The notes beneath the pieces were generated by a model. It saw only the letters and a program-made list of their open reading frames with translations, was not told the DNA's origin and did not search any database. Position numbers and translations under genes: made by a program. A stretch of 64,000 bases of DNA from Pseudanabaena sp. FACHB-2040 (GTDB taxonomy: Bacteria; Cyanobacteriota; Cyanobacteriia; Phormidesmidales; Phormidesmidaceae): contig NZ_JACJQO010000019.1 in NCBI RefSeq assembly GCF_014696715.1, forward strand, positions 186,001-250,000, read 5' to 3'. Below, piece by piece: positions 43,180 to 51,873 of the stretch. The first letter of the stretch is position 1, and each line of letters begins with the position of its first letter.

Positions 43180-44583
43180 GTGGACACAGCGGGAATGCCA
43201 GAAGACATGCAGCCGATTCATGTAATTGGGGGAGGATTGGCCGGAACTGAGGCGGCATGGCAAATTGCGCGGGCGGGCATACCGGTGGTGCTCCATGAAA
43301 TGCGGCCCCTAAAGCAGTCTCCAGCTCACCACTCAGAGCATTTGGCAGAATTGGTGTGCAGCAACTCCTTTGGGGCTCAGGCGACCGACCGGGCATCGGG
43401 ATTGCTCCACGAAGAACTGCGGCAGCTAGGCTCTATTGTTATCGGCAAGGCAAATCAGCATCAGGTGCCAGCGGGAGGAGCCTTGGCTGTGGATCGAGGC
43501 GTGTTTAGCCAGGATTTGACCGAGACGCTGGCAAATCACCCGCTGATTGAGCTGCGGCGGAACGAAGTTACCCACATTCCCGAGGAGGGTGTGGTGGTGC
43601 TGACCACAGGGCCACTGACCAGTGAGGCGCTGTCTACCGATCTGCTGCGGTTGACCGGACAGGCCTACATGAGCTTTTTTGATGCGGCTAGCCCCATTGT
43701 GGTGGGTGACAGCATCAACCGCGAGGTGGCGTTTATGGCTTCGCGCTACGACCGAGGCGAGGCAGCTTATCTGAACTGCCCCATGAACCGGGAGCAGTAC
43801 CTACAGTTTTGGCAATCCCTCTGTGAAGCAGAGCAGGCAGAGCTGAAGGATTTTGAGCGAGAGACGGCGAAGTTTTTTGAGGGTTGTCTGCCGATTGAGG
43901 AGATGGCGCGGCGGGGAGAAGACACCATGCGCTATGGTCCGCTCAAGCCCGTAGGGCTTTTTGACGCCCGATTTGGCGACTTTAAAGACCCCGACAACAA
44001 AGACAAAAAGCCCTACGCCGTGGTGCAGCTGCGGCAGGAAGATCGAGCCGGTAACCTGTGGAACATCGTGGGCTTTCAGACTAACTTGCGCTGGGGCGAG
44101 CAGAAGCGCGTCTTTCAGCTCATTCCCGGTCTGGAAAATGCTGAATTTGTCCGCATGGGGGTGATGCACCGCAACACCTTTATCAACTCGCCAGAGCTGC
44201 TGAGCGCGGGTTTGCAGTTCAAAACCCGTCCAACGCTGCTGGCAGCGGGTCAATTGGTGGGCACAGAAGGCTACACTGCCGCCACTGCTGGGGGCTGGCT
44301 GGCTGGCACTAATGCCGCTCGCGTTGCCCTAGGCCAAGCCCCGCTAACGCTGCCGGTAACCACAATGATGGGATCGCTGTTTGACTTCATCAGCTCGGCA
44401 GAACCGAAGCACTTTCAGCCGATGCCGCCTAACTTCGGCATTTTACCGGCGCTGCCGACCAAGATTAAGAACAAGCGGGAGCGATATGGGAAGTATTGCG
44501 ATCGCAGCCTCACCGATCTCTTAACCTGGGCCAGTCAACACAGCATTCAGCTAAAGCAGCGGGATTTGGTTGTTAGCGCTTAG
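43180..44583 (+). CDS. trmFO: FAD/folate-dependent tRNA (uracil-5-)-methyltransferase TrmFO
   Basis: TrmFO methylates U54 of tRNA using methylenetetrahydrofolate and FAD. The protein has the FAD-binding [13 protein letters not shown], the conserved [22 protein letters not shown] segment and a C-terminal [23 protein letters not shown]-binding region. It is related to GidA but shorter, matching the TrmFO class. The frame opens with GTG at 43180; the ATG at 43195 ([14 protein letters not shown]) is the likelier start. The gene lies between unrelated neighbours. Confidence 0.95.
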   Translation: MDTAGMPEDMQPIHVIGGGLAGTEAAWQIARAGIPVVLHEMRPLKQSPAHHSEHLAELVCSNSFGAQATDRASGLLHEELRQLGSIVIGKANQHQVPAGGALAVDRGVFSQDLTETLANHPLIELRRNEVTHIPEEGVVVLTTGPLTSEALSTDLLRLTGQAYMSFFDAASPIVVGDSINREVAFMASRYDRGEAAYLNCPMNREQYLQFWQSLCEAEQAELKDFERETAKFFEGCLPIEEMARRGEDTMRYGPLKPVGLFDARFGDFKDPDNKDKKPYAVVQLRQEDRAGNLWNIVGFQTNLRWGEQKRVFQLIPGLENAEFVRMGVMHRNTFINSPELLSAGLQFKTRPTLLAAGQLVGTEGYTAATAGGWLAGTNAARVALGQAPLTLPVTTMMGSLFDFISSAEPKHFQPMPPNFGILPALPTKIKNKRERYGKYCDRSLTDLLTWASQHSIQLKQRDLVVSA

Positions 44584-44622
44584 CGAGAAATCATTACGCT
44601 AGGCAGGTCCTAGTTAAGCGCA

Positions 44623-45222
44623 TTAAATACAGGCAAGATAGGGAGCCAAATACTTTCGCCCGCGCTCAATGAAGTACGGCGAGAAAAGCGCTTCATAATC
44701 TTTTCTAACAAGTTCCATCGCTGCTTCCAATCGCTGACGTCCGCAGGCTATAAATTGACCTGCAGAGCCTGCATAAAACTGACGATCTGCGCCTGGAAGA
44801 TGATACTTAAAGGTCTGCCAGTAAAGCTCACGAAACTCCTTCATGTAGATCTTTACTTCAGGATCAAACGCGATAGTTCCCTTGCTGGGGAAATACAGTT
44901 TCTGCTCATTAATAAATCCAATCACCTTTCGCATAGACTCACGGGTTTTATCTGCTGGCAAGCTGTGTTTGTTGTTTAATCGAAATCCCCATTGAACGCA
45001 GCCATTAGTCACTTCAAGTACACGCAGTTCGGCCAAATGCATCAAGTCATCTTGACTAAACTTTTCTACTTGGCTAATTGCTTGCTCAATTAGCTCCTGA
45101 AATCCTGAGTAATCTTGCTCAAAATATTCCTGAAGTTCATTAATTTTGGAAAGACCTTCCCAATCCACGTCTTTGAGAGACACAACATCTACCCCTTGCA
45201 CAAAAAATATACGAGTTGCCAA
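44623..45222 (-). CDS. Hypothetical protein, 199 residues
   Basis: The soluble protein is rich in aromatic and charged residues and has no membrane segment or signal peptide. A LQEYFEQDYSGFQELIEQAISQVEKF stretch is helical. No catalytic motif or known family is recognised. It has an ordinary ATG and lies convergent with trmFO, with a gap of 39 bases. Composition is slightly more AT-rich than neighbours, which could reflect recent gain, but the evidence is thin. Confidence 0.65.
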   Translation of the reverse strand: MATRIFFVQGVDVVSLKDVDWEGLSKINELQEYFEQDYSGFQELIEQAISQVEKFSQDDLMHLAELRVLEVTNGCVQWGFRLNNKHSLPADKTRESMRKVIGFINEQKLYFPSKGTIAFDPEVKIYMKEFRELYWQTFKYHLPGADRQFYAGSAGQFIACGRQRLEAAMELVRKDYEALFSPYFIERGRKYLAPYLACI

Positions 45223-45508
45223 TAGTTAATCTATATGAGTTTCTAATAACAGTTTCCACTGTCTATGAGCAGGTTTGTGACAGAAAGGCATCTATCTTTT
45301 GGCAGTAACAGGCAAAAAATATGGCTATTCCGTCGATAACTTGTAGTGAATTGTTAAACAGTTCACAAGTGTTAACATACCTGTCATAGAACCTTGACTT
45401 TGTTAAGGCACTGCTCTGCCGATGGTTGGCGTTGTTGCTTGAAGTCGGGCAACGCGGCTTTAGAGCCAAACCTTCAGAGCGTGATATGAGCTGACACACT
45501 AAAATCCC

Positions 45509-46774
45509 ATGCCAAATCGAACAGACCGTTTTAGGCCCCAGCCTCATACCGAAGCTGCTGATCGCGCTATTCGCTTGAAGCAGCACAAGGCTTTGTTTGG
45601 CTTGCTTTCGCTCGCTGCCGGGCTGATTTTTCTTCAGGGCTACATGATTGCGCCCCTGATTCCGCGCCTAGCTGAAGTCTTTAACGTTCCAGTTCAAGAA
45701 ATCGGCTTCATCGTTCCCGCCTACATGCTGTCCTATGCGTTGATGGCGCTGTTCTACGGAGTGCTGTCTGACCGATTTGGGCGGTGGTCTATCATCCGCA
45801 TTTCGCTGATCATTTTTGTTGTCTGTACTGCATTGACCGCAACTGCTCAAACAGCGGCTCAGCTCTCGTTTTGGCGACTGCTGACTGGCCTTGGAGCCAG
45901 TGGTGTTATTCCACTCACCTTTGCCTTGGTCGGCGATCTCTTTCCCTTTGAGCAGCGCGGCAGCAAGCTGGGGCTGGTGTTTGCCGCAATGGAGGGCGGT
46001 ATGGCAGCAGGTTCTGCGGGAGGTGCCATTCTAGAGCCCTTTATCGGCTGGCGGTGGCTCTTTGTGGGAACAGCCGTTTTAGCAGCAATCGTGCTTTGGC
46101 GGCTCCACCCCTATGGGGCCTTGTTCGACACTCCCAAAGTGGATAAGCTGCCCAGCCTGCGCCAAGTATTTAGGGGATACAGCCAGATCCTGTCCAGCTT
46201 TCGGGGGCAGCGAACCTATGCCTACGTGTTGTGGAACGGCATTTACCACTCTGGCGTATATACCTGGCTGGGGCTATACCTGTCGCAGCGCTATGGCATG
46301 GATGCGCTCAGTATTGGCCTGACCATTCTCGGCTACGGTATTCCGGGGCTGCTGCTGAGTTCTTTAATCGGTCGAGCTGTCGATCGTTGGGGCCGACGCT
46401 GGCTGGTGCCGCTGGGGCTGGTGATGGCGGCCTTGGCTGGCCTAGCGATGATTCCTAAAATTCCGGCTGTTGGCACAACCCTTGCAGTGCTGGTGCTGTC
46501 TTTGGGGTATGACCTGACTCAGCCTTTATTTGTCGGCATTGTGACGGACTTGGGCGACGAAAACAGCTTGGGCCAAACGATGGGCCTGAAGGTATTTACT
46601 CTATTTACCGGATTTGGTGTGGGCAGTCTCGTGTTTGGCGAACTCCTGCGGTTTGGCTTTGGGCCATCTCTGGCCCTTTTCGGCGGCATTCAGCTAATTA
46701 TTGGGCTAGTTGCCGTTGCTCTATTTTGGCGAGAAGTGCCGTCGCTGAAGCGAGAGGCCCAAATCAGTTCGTAG
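45509..46774 (+). CDS. Major facilitator superfamily transporter (DHA-like)
   Basis: The 421-residue protein has 12 hydrophobic segments and the MFS motif A GVLSDRFGRWSI between helices 2 and 3. A motif-C-like GLGASGVIPLTFALVGD region follows further on. These features fit the drug:H+ antiporter-1 type of exporters, but substrate is not predictable. Its start is an ATG with no clear Shine-Dalgarno. It is flanked by a 286-base gap before and a hydrophobic protein gene after. Confidence 0.88.
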   Translation: MPNRTDRFRPQPHTEAADRAIRLKQHKALFGLLSLAAGLIFLQGYMIAPLIPRLAEVFNVPVQEIGFIVPAYMLSYALMALFYGVLSDRFGRWSIIRISLIIFVVCTALTATAQTAAQLSFWRLLTGLGASGVIPLTFALVGDLFPFEQRGSKLGLVFAAMEGGMAAGSAGGAILEPFIGWRWLFVGTAVLAAIVLWRLHPYGALFDTPKVDKLPSLRQVFRGYSQILSSFRGQRTYAYVLWNGIYHSGVYTWLGLYLSQRYGMDALSIGLTILGYGIPGLLLSSLIGRAVDRWGRRWLVPLGLVMAALAGLAMIPKIPAVGTTLAVLVLSLGYDLTQPLFVGIVTDLGDENSLGQTMGLKVFTLFTGFGVGSLVFGELLRFGFGPSLALFGGIQLIIGLVAVALFWREVPSLKREAQISS

Positions 46775-46810
46775 TAGATTGCTTGAGAGGGTTGTGCCCA
46801 CCTTACAAAA

Positions 46811-47317
46811 CTATTCTTGGAGTCTCTGCCCTTGATAAACCGTTGGAATGGCTATCGTCATCAACATTACTAAGTTGGCAATCCAGAACAGGACAACACT
46901 AACAAAGCCCAGCAATGGCAGACCTGACAAGGATAGCTGGGTGAATCCATCCAGTAATTGCCACAGCCGAAAAGCGGTGTAGCCAAAGCCGATGGGTACC
47001 ACAACACTAGAGACTAACCATTGACTGAATACGCGCTCAGAAATTAACTGTATAGCAACTACGACTAGATAACTCCCCCAGAACATTAGTGAGGCAGGTT
47101 GTCCCCACGCCTGAATGCACAGGGCAATTGGCAGTAAAACCCCAATAACTAAGGCTAACTTGACCCACCATCTCAGAAATGAAAATTGCTGTTCACTGAA
47201 TCCAATTTCTGCCGAGAAGGGAAGCTGTTGAGCTTTAACACCAAAGCCATAGCCAGTAGCTAGGCTGGTGATAACTAAAACAAAAAGCGTAGTAACTAGT
47301 CCGGTGTTGATTGCCAT
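46811..47317 (-). CDS. Hydrophobic membrane protein, unknown
   Basis: From the ATG at 47317 the 168-residue protein has about five hydrophobic helices. A longer frame up to 47407 adds 30 residues, but that piece overlaps a palindromic interspersed repeat (47376-47453), so it is almost certainly not native coding sequence. No motif is recognised. It is convergent with the MFS gene by 36 bases. Function is unknown. Confidence 0.65.
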   Translation of the reverse strand: MAINTGLVTTLFVLVITSLATGYGFGVKAQQLPFSAEIGFSEQQFSFLRWWVKLALVIGVLLPIALCIQAWGQPASLMFWGSYLVVVAIQLISERVFSQWLVSSVVVPIGFGYTAFRLWQLLDGFTQLSLSGLPLLGFVSVVLFWIANLVMLMTIAIPTVYQGQRLQE

Positions 47318-47375
47318 AATTGTCCAAGCATCGGTCAGACTAGGAGAGATATCTAAAGCTAAAATAAACACCTTT

Positions 47376-47455
47376 AGGATGGGCAAAGGGCGATAGCCCA
47401 TGCCCATCTTTTAATCTTACATGCATTGATGGGCACACTTTGCTTTGCCCATCCT
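47376..47455. repeat. Two-hairpin interspersed repeat (GATGGGCA family)
   Basis: Two hairpins are built from GATGGGCA and TGCCCATC: 47378-47385 with 47401-47408, and 47428-47435 with 47446-47453. The unit TAGGATGGGCA...GCCCATCCTA is a common cyanobacterial miniature repeat. It overlaps the upstream end of the frame of the membrane-protein gene. Confidence 0.8.
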
Positions 47456-47498
47456 ACAAAACTAATTTTTACCCTTGTCAAATAAGTGATTCTTACTA

Positions 47499-47960
47499 CT
47501 ACAGCGTAGCTAGGCGTTGGCGCAAGGCTTCGATTTGAGCTTTACGCATCTGCAGCGTTGGGTGAGAATCCAAAAATTTCGCTTGGTCTTGAGCATACTG
47601 CACCTCTAAACCAGCAATTTCAGACTCGATAGCACTAGCGGTAGCGACAACAACCGCATTTTGACTACTATCGGGCTGCAGCTGGGAAAGGCGTTTTTCA
47701 AGACTCAATTGCTGCTCTTGCAAATGAACCATCATAGGTGCTTCTTGCGTGAATATTTCGCCCTGAAGAACTTTTTCAACTTCTAGTTGGGCGATCTGCT
47801 GAGCTAGAGCAGTGGCAGTGGCTTGCTGTACACGTTCTTCATGATTGGCATTGAGTTCAGCAACAGGAGCTTCGCTTTTGAGAAGTTGGGCGCTTGCGAT
47901 CGCACCTGCTGATACCAAAGCCACGCCACACGTTAAGGCCGCTAATTGCTTTGAATTCAT
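47499..47960 (-). CDS. Secreted coiled-coil protein
   Basis: From the ATG at 47960 the 153-residue protein has a signal peptide (MNSKQLAALTCGVALVSAGAIASA) and a Gln/Ala-rich alpha-helical body with heptad-like repeats throughout. No hydrophobic anchor follows, so it is probably periplasmic or secreted and oligomeric. No domain is recognised. The frame extends 44 codons further upstream but with an atypical sequence and no ribosome site, so the shorter form is preferred. Confidence 0.7.
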   Translation of the reverse strand: MNSKQLAALTCGVALVSAGAIASAQLLKSEAPVAELNANHEERVQQATATALAQQIAQLEVEKVLQGEIFTQEAPMMVHLQEQQLSLEKRLSQLQPDSSQNAVVVATASAIESEIAGLEVQYAQDQAKFLDSHPTLQMRKAQIEALRQRLATL

Positions 47961-48225
47961 TGTGATTGCCTTAGCAATGTTGATTAATGAAAGCGTTTGC
48001 ATATCTAAGACGTATTTTAGGAAAGTTAGTTCCTTAAAAATAAGCCACCAACAGATTAGCTTGCAGCCGCTCCCCACAAAATTCAGCAGCATAACCGTCG
48101 CAACTGTCGGCCGTAGATAACCTTAAGCGCTCAGCAGGTAACCTTTTGGCGATCGGTATGCGTTGAAATTGTTAGGACGCGGTTTTTATCGATACGGTAT
48201 TCCAATCGACAAAATCCTAGGTTAA

Positions 48226-48888
48226 CTATCCTTCCCTAGAAGTTGTACTTGCTCCTCTACCTCGTCGAATTCGACCATAGAGTATTAGGCAGCCAGCACT
48301 CACCACTACCAAGGCAGACGATGGCTCAGAAACAGCAGCAGTCTGTGTGTTGAATTGGAACCGCCCACGTAGTGCAGGAGCGGTAGGACTCTCTGATCTT
48401 TGCAGAAACTCTGCATCAAAGGTCAAAATTTGCGAACGGTCAGGTGTAAAAGTTACTTCATTGATGGTGAAGCTACCAAAGACCTGGTTTGAACCACGGT
48501 TCTGAAAGGATATATCCAAACCTGCAAACCCAGGTGGCGCAAAGTCGGCTCGTCGAGCTTCGGGGTAGAATCCCGGCTGAATTGGGATACCTAATGCATC
48601 CGTTCCAAAAAATACAAGAGCGAATTCATTTTCAGGTGTCGATGAACGATCCAGAACCCAGAGCAACTCGGCGGGGCTACCATCGGATAGACTACGACGA
48701 ATCTCAGCAGAAATACTGTCACCAAGGTTAGTGTCATAAGTAATATCAAACGTGTTACCTGACCCTATGTAGTCACCAGGTTCACTGTCTAACATCAAAC
48801 GTGCAAAGTCTGCACGGGCTACCGTGGCTGTGCACGGAACTATTAACCCAGTTAGGACCATCAAAGAAACAAATTGACTACGAAGCAT
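48226..48888 (-). CDS. PEP-CTERM-like secreted protein
   Basis: The 220-residue protein has a signal peptide (hydrophobic 9-25, TVARA) and a beta-rich extracellular body. The C-terminus has a SEPSS-type motif (AAVSEPSSALVVVSAGCLILY), a hydrophobic segment and an Arg-rich tail (GRIRRGRG). This is a PEP-CTERM-like sorting signal, with the first Pro replaced by Ser. It is the second candidate of this type in the window, after the metzincin at 1504. No catalytic site is visible. Confidence 0.8.
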   Translation of the reverse strand: MLRSQFVSLMVLTGLIVPCTATVARADFARLMLDSEPGDYIGSGNTFDITYDTNLGDSISAEIRRSLSDGSPAELLWVLDRSSTPENEFALVFFGTDALGIPIQPGFYPEARRADFAPPGFAGLDISFQNRGSNQVFGSFTINEVTFTPDRSQILTFDAEFLQRSESPTAPALRGRFQFNTQTAAVSEPSSALVVVSAGCLILYGRIRRGRGASTTSREG

Positions 48889-49078
48889 TGAGATACTCCT
48901 TGTTAAATAAAAATTTGATTAAAGCTTAGAGACTGCACCCAACCAAACGCCCTCACAGCTATCTTTCAACTAAAGAAAGCCTAGTCATTCGAACCTCACA
49001 TCCCTACAACAATTGTTTAGAAATAAATTTTTCACCTAATATCCTAGTTTGGGTAACCAGGTGGACATGACTCTGTCC

Positions 49079-49153
49079 AACACTTCCATAGGGGTAATTA
49101 GGTGAAAACATGTCAGCTTAGCATCCATAAGGGGGATTAGGTTGAAAAATCAG
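49079..49153 (+). repeat. GATTAGGTGAAAA-type direct repeats, downstream copies
   Basis: Two copies, near 49079-49118 (AACACTTCCATAGGGG then TAATTAGGTGAAAA) and 49121-49153 (CCATAAGGGGGATTAGGTTG), share a CCATA-GGGG-ATTAGGT core. A weaker third copy precedes them near 49049. The same unit recurs at 50897-50933, on the other side of the nuclease gene. Confidence 0.65.
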
Positions 49154-49180
49154 TAAAAGTAAGATGTGTTAGGCGTAGCT

Positions 49181-49215
49181 GTAACGCATTTTTTAACCGT
49201 AAGCGAATGCGTTAC
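49181..49215. repeat. Inverted repeat GTAACGCATT / AATGCGTTAC
   Basis: The perfect 10-bp arms are separated by 15 bases. The unit and the following TGCTAGCGCATCCTAC resemble a widespread cyanobacterial palindromic repeat family. Confidence 0.6.
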
Positions 49216-49333
49216 GCTGGTGCTAGCGCATCCTACTGGACTCCTTTTTCAAGAACATCGATTTCATACCGGAGTATGTTTAGAAGATCCAAGCTTTAAT
49301 GCAGAAATTAGATTCTTTTTGTAAAAGAGCTTA

Positions 49334-50755
49334 CTAAGATTTGCTCGCCGATGGCTTAATTCTCCCGTCAACTATAATTTCAGGGACTTTCTTGCCAGAT
49401 TCTACATCTCTTTGTCTTCGTTTTTTTAGATTTTCAAAGGCCGTAATTTTGTCTGTATTTCTAATAACTAAAAGGATGCTGTGGCTCGCCCCTTCGGCTT
49501 CATTATAGATGGGCAGTTGGGCTGCGTAAGCATGGCTTAAATTATTTTTTGTGTATTTGATCTCTACGTTGACCTTGGCTTTGCCACTAGATAATTTAAA
49601 GTCAACAGGTCCACGACCAGCATCTGATTCTGGACTTAAATCCAGACTATTTGCATTACAATAGGCTTCCGCAATTCCAAAAAATAAGCGCTGAGCAAAT
49701 CTTTCATGTTTGCATTGATCATACTTATCCCAGAATACGATTGACAACCCATTTTTTTCAACAAGTTTTTTGAAATGATTACAAATTACAACAACCATTT
49801 CAAGAATATTTTCAGGAGAAACTACTTTATCAGTCTCAATCGAAAGAGGATATTTCTTAGAATACTCTTGTGCTATTTCTAGCCAATTAAATTCACCTAA
49901 AGGATCTTCTACAAAATCATAAGGCTCGGTTCTACTGGCTTTATACAACTCAATGAGTTCTCTTAAAGCATCAGGATTATCGATAAAGAGGCGCTTCAGT
50001 TCTGATTTTCTTAAACTCTTAAAAGCCTTTTCCCATTCTTCTCCTATCATTGAGTTTATTTGACTACGTAGTTTGGAGTTATGATCAACAACTTCATCAA
50101 TATCGCTTCTATCGTTTGCGACGGGAAAATCATTAAGTATTTCTTGCGGTATCAGAATTAAGGGGTTTTTTGTCCTCTTGTTAATTGGAAGTAAATATTC
50201 AACTCCACTTAATTCTACTTTTTGAGATTCTAGCTTTAACTTAGTCGCTTGATTTTCTGAGTATTTAGCAAGGTCAGGCAACATGATCCTTGCAGTCATA
50301 TCGCTAACTCTATCCGCGCCTATATTCTCTTCTAACAAACCAATAATCTCAAACATTTCAGGATCAGTTATTCCTACTTCGATTATTTCACGAGCAGTGA
50401 CCGCTAAATTTCTTGCTAGTTCTGGACCTATACCTCTCCCAGAATTTCCCTCGCTTGAATAGCCAAGACTCAAGAAGCCAGGCTCTTTGAAAGTCAGTAA
50501 CCTCACAGCATTACGGAAAAATATATCCTCACTACTCTTGGATTTGACTAATGTTTTAATTATTTTTTCAAAGTGCTTTCTAAAGTTCTCATATGAACCT
50601 TTTAATTCTTGAATATGTGTTTGCTTTAAAGGTCTTGGATCTAAATATAATCCTGAATCAATTCCAATAAAACCGTTAAAAATTTTTTCTCGATCAAGTA
50701 CCTCTGCCGAGACGTCTAGTACTTGGTTCAATTTATGTGTAGTTTGTTTACCCAT
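49334..50755 (-). CDS. PD-(D/E)xK nuclease-like protein, candidate defence gene
   Basis: The 473-residue protein has two visible parts. An N-terminal region contains GNSGRGIG (103-110) and IGADRVSDMT (145-154). A C-terminal region has GPVDFKL (Asp385) and VEIKY (Glu398-x-Lys400), with 12 residues between Asp and Glu: the D-(x)n-ExK core of restriction-endonuclease-like nucleases. The gene is clearly more AT-rich than all its neighbours. It sits alone between repeats. That composition and isolation, with a nuclease fold, are typical of anti-phage or mobile genes, but no partner gene is present. I do not recognise the family. Confidence 0.75.
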   Translation of the reverse strand: MGKQTTHKLNQVLDVSAEVLDREKIFNGFIGIDSGLYLDPRPLKQTHIQELKGSYENFRKHFEKIIKTLVKSKSSEDIFFRNAVRLLTFKEPGFLSLGYSSEGNSGRGIGPELARNLAVTAREIIEVGITDPEMFEIIGLLEENIGADRVSDMTARIMLPDLAKYSENQATKLKLESQKVELSGVEYLLPINKRTKNPLILIPQEILNDFPVANDRSDIDEVVDHNSKLRSQINSMIGEEWEKAFKSLRKSELKRLFIDNPDALRELIELYKASRTEPYDFVEDPLGEFNWLEIAQEYSKKYPLSIETDKVVSPENILEMVVVICNHFKKLVEKNGLSIVFWDKYDQCKHERFAQRLFFGIAEAYCNANSLDLSPESDAGRGPVDFKLSSGKAKVNVEIKYTKNNLSHAYAAQLPIYNEAEGASHSILLVIRNTDKITAFENLKKRRQRDVESGKKVPEIIVDGRIKPSASKS

Positions 50756-51452
50756 ATTAATTCAAGAAAACCTCAATGAATGCTAAGACCCACGCGGGTA
50801 TAGCGTTAAGTCTATATTTTCGAGGTTGACTGCTTGCGTTATTTTTAGTGACTGTTTCTGGTCAGGCTAACAATTACTTAGAGAGAAACTTTCTGCCCAA
50901 CACCCTAATTAGGGTGATTAGGTGAAAAAATTCAGTATAGCCATTATCTCTAGGGAAGTCGAATTGTTTAGGTTTTGTTTCCTGCCTATCAGCAGGCATT
51001 TGCACTTGACGGCAGGATAAGGCGGTTAACTGCTGCGAGAGCGTTGCTGTTTGAATCGATTTTGCAGGCAAATCTGACTCAAGACAGAACAGGTGAGCAT
51101 TGACTTGGGGTTGTAGGCGTAGCTCAGGGCGGCAAACCAGCATTACGTTACAAGACACCGCTGGCATCTGCAAAAAGTTTCCTCACACAGTTGACGTCTG
51201 CTTAGAGCACACCGTATTCTCATTCATTAAGCTGTCGTGCGCGGCAGCCTAGACACAGAACTCATGGACTTAGCGCCGCCTGCAAGTGTTCTCAGCACAA
51301 ACAGGCGACTGTTCCCCCGAAGCTGGTACAAGCAGTTCGGAGGCTTGGAGGTTAGTTTACCTCCCCTGCCGCCCCGATTGCACACAACCACGGGGCTGCT
51401 AGGAAAGTGAGTTCTGGTTTCCTAGTTCACACTACATAGGGACCAGAACCAC
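50756..51452. other. Gene-free 0.7 kb region with repeats and hairpins
   Basis: The left part contains the third flanking direct repeat (50897-50933). A 99-codon minus-strand frame at 50874-51173 overlaps that repeat and has no recognisable protein. The right part (51300-51440) has at least three hairpins: CGCCTG/CAGGCG, CCGAA/TTCGG and GCCCCG/CGGGGC. A structured RNA is possible, but no known family is recognised. Confidence 0.5.
50897..50933 (+). repeat. GATTAGGTGAAAA-type direct repeat, upstream copy
   Basis: AACACCCTAATTAGGG then TGATTAGGTGAAAAAATT matches the downstream unit at 49079 closely in the same orientation. It also contains the perfect palindrome CCCTAATTAGGG (50901-50912). Confidence 0.65.
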
Positions 51453-51698
51453 ATGTTTCAATCGAATGATTTGGGCGCTCAGCCGCCCACAGTTCCCCCT
51501 GCCCAATCTTCTCAACCTAAACCAAGGCGAGAGAAAGTTACCAACGTGCTTTACGGCAGTTTGGAAGCACTTGATCGCATGACCAAGCAGCTGCATACGC
51601 TCCACTATGCCGACCCCAACGACTGGAGCGACCCCATTCCCAGCGGCAGAGACAGCCAGTGGATGGTGGTTTTGATTAAGCATCTGCTGATTGAATAA
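51453..51698 (+). CDS. Small conserved hypothetical protein, 81 residues
   Basis: The protein has a disordered Pro/Gln-rich N-terminus and a C-terminal helix with LYGSLEALDRMTKQLHTLHYADPNDWSDP. The DPNDWSDP and WMVVLIKHLL segments look conserved. Its ATG follows an AGGGACC-containing leader. I do not recognise the family, and no function is proposed. It is followed by a palindromic repeat at 51732-51776. Confidence 0.7.
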   Translation: MFQSNDLGAQPPTVPPAQSSQPKPRREKVTNVLYGSLEALDRMTKQLHTLHYADPNDWSDPIPSGRDSQWMVVLIKHLLIE

Positions 51699-51731
51699 GC
51701 CTTTATACAAGTAGAGGCTGTTTGAGAAGTA

Positions 51732-51776
51732 GTTTCGTAGGTTGGGTTTTGCCGAGCCTCAACACCAACCTACGGA
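51732..51776. repeat. CGTAGGTTGG palindromic repeat
   Basis: CGTAGGTTGG pairs with CCAACCTACG over a loop of about 20 nt. This is a widespread cyanobacterial hairpin repeat. It overlaps the upstream part of the frame of the phosphatase gene and argues against a start at 51742. Confidence 0.75.
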
Positions 51777-51873
51777 ATTAAACCAAGGCACTAATGCAAA
51801 CGGTGTAACGGTTGGCCCTATCCAAAACAGCGGCCCTCTGCTACTAAAGAGGTGTGATTTACCGAGAGCTTTC

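Larger units (their letters stand above)
48889..49333. other. AT-rich region with direct and inverted repeats
   Basis: The gap between the PEP-CTERM-like gene and the nuclease gene carries two or three GATTAGGTGAAAA-type units (49049-49153) and a hairpin repeat (49181-49215). No gene is supported. Confidence 0.6.

Noticed and set aside
49334-50755. Known defence systems such as Shedu or Gabija
   Set aside because: Only the generic PD-(D/E)xK core is visible. No partner gene or family-specific motif supports a named system.
50874-51173. Minus-strand 99-codon frame upstream of the nuclease gene
   Set aside because: It runs through the direct repeat and an A/T-rich stretch, has no ribosome site and encodes no recognisable protein.
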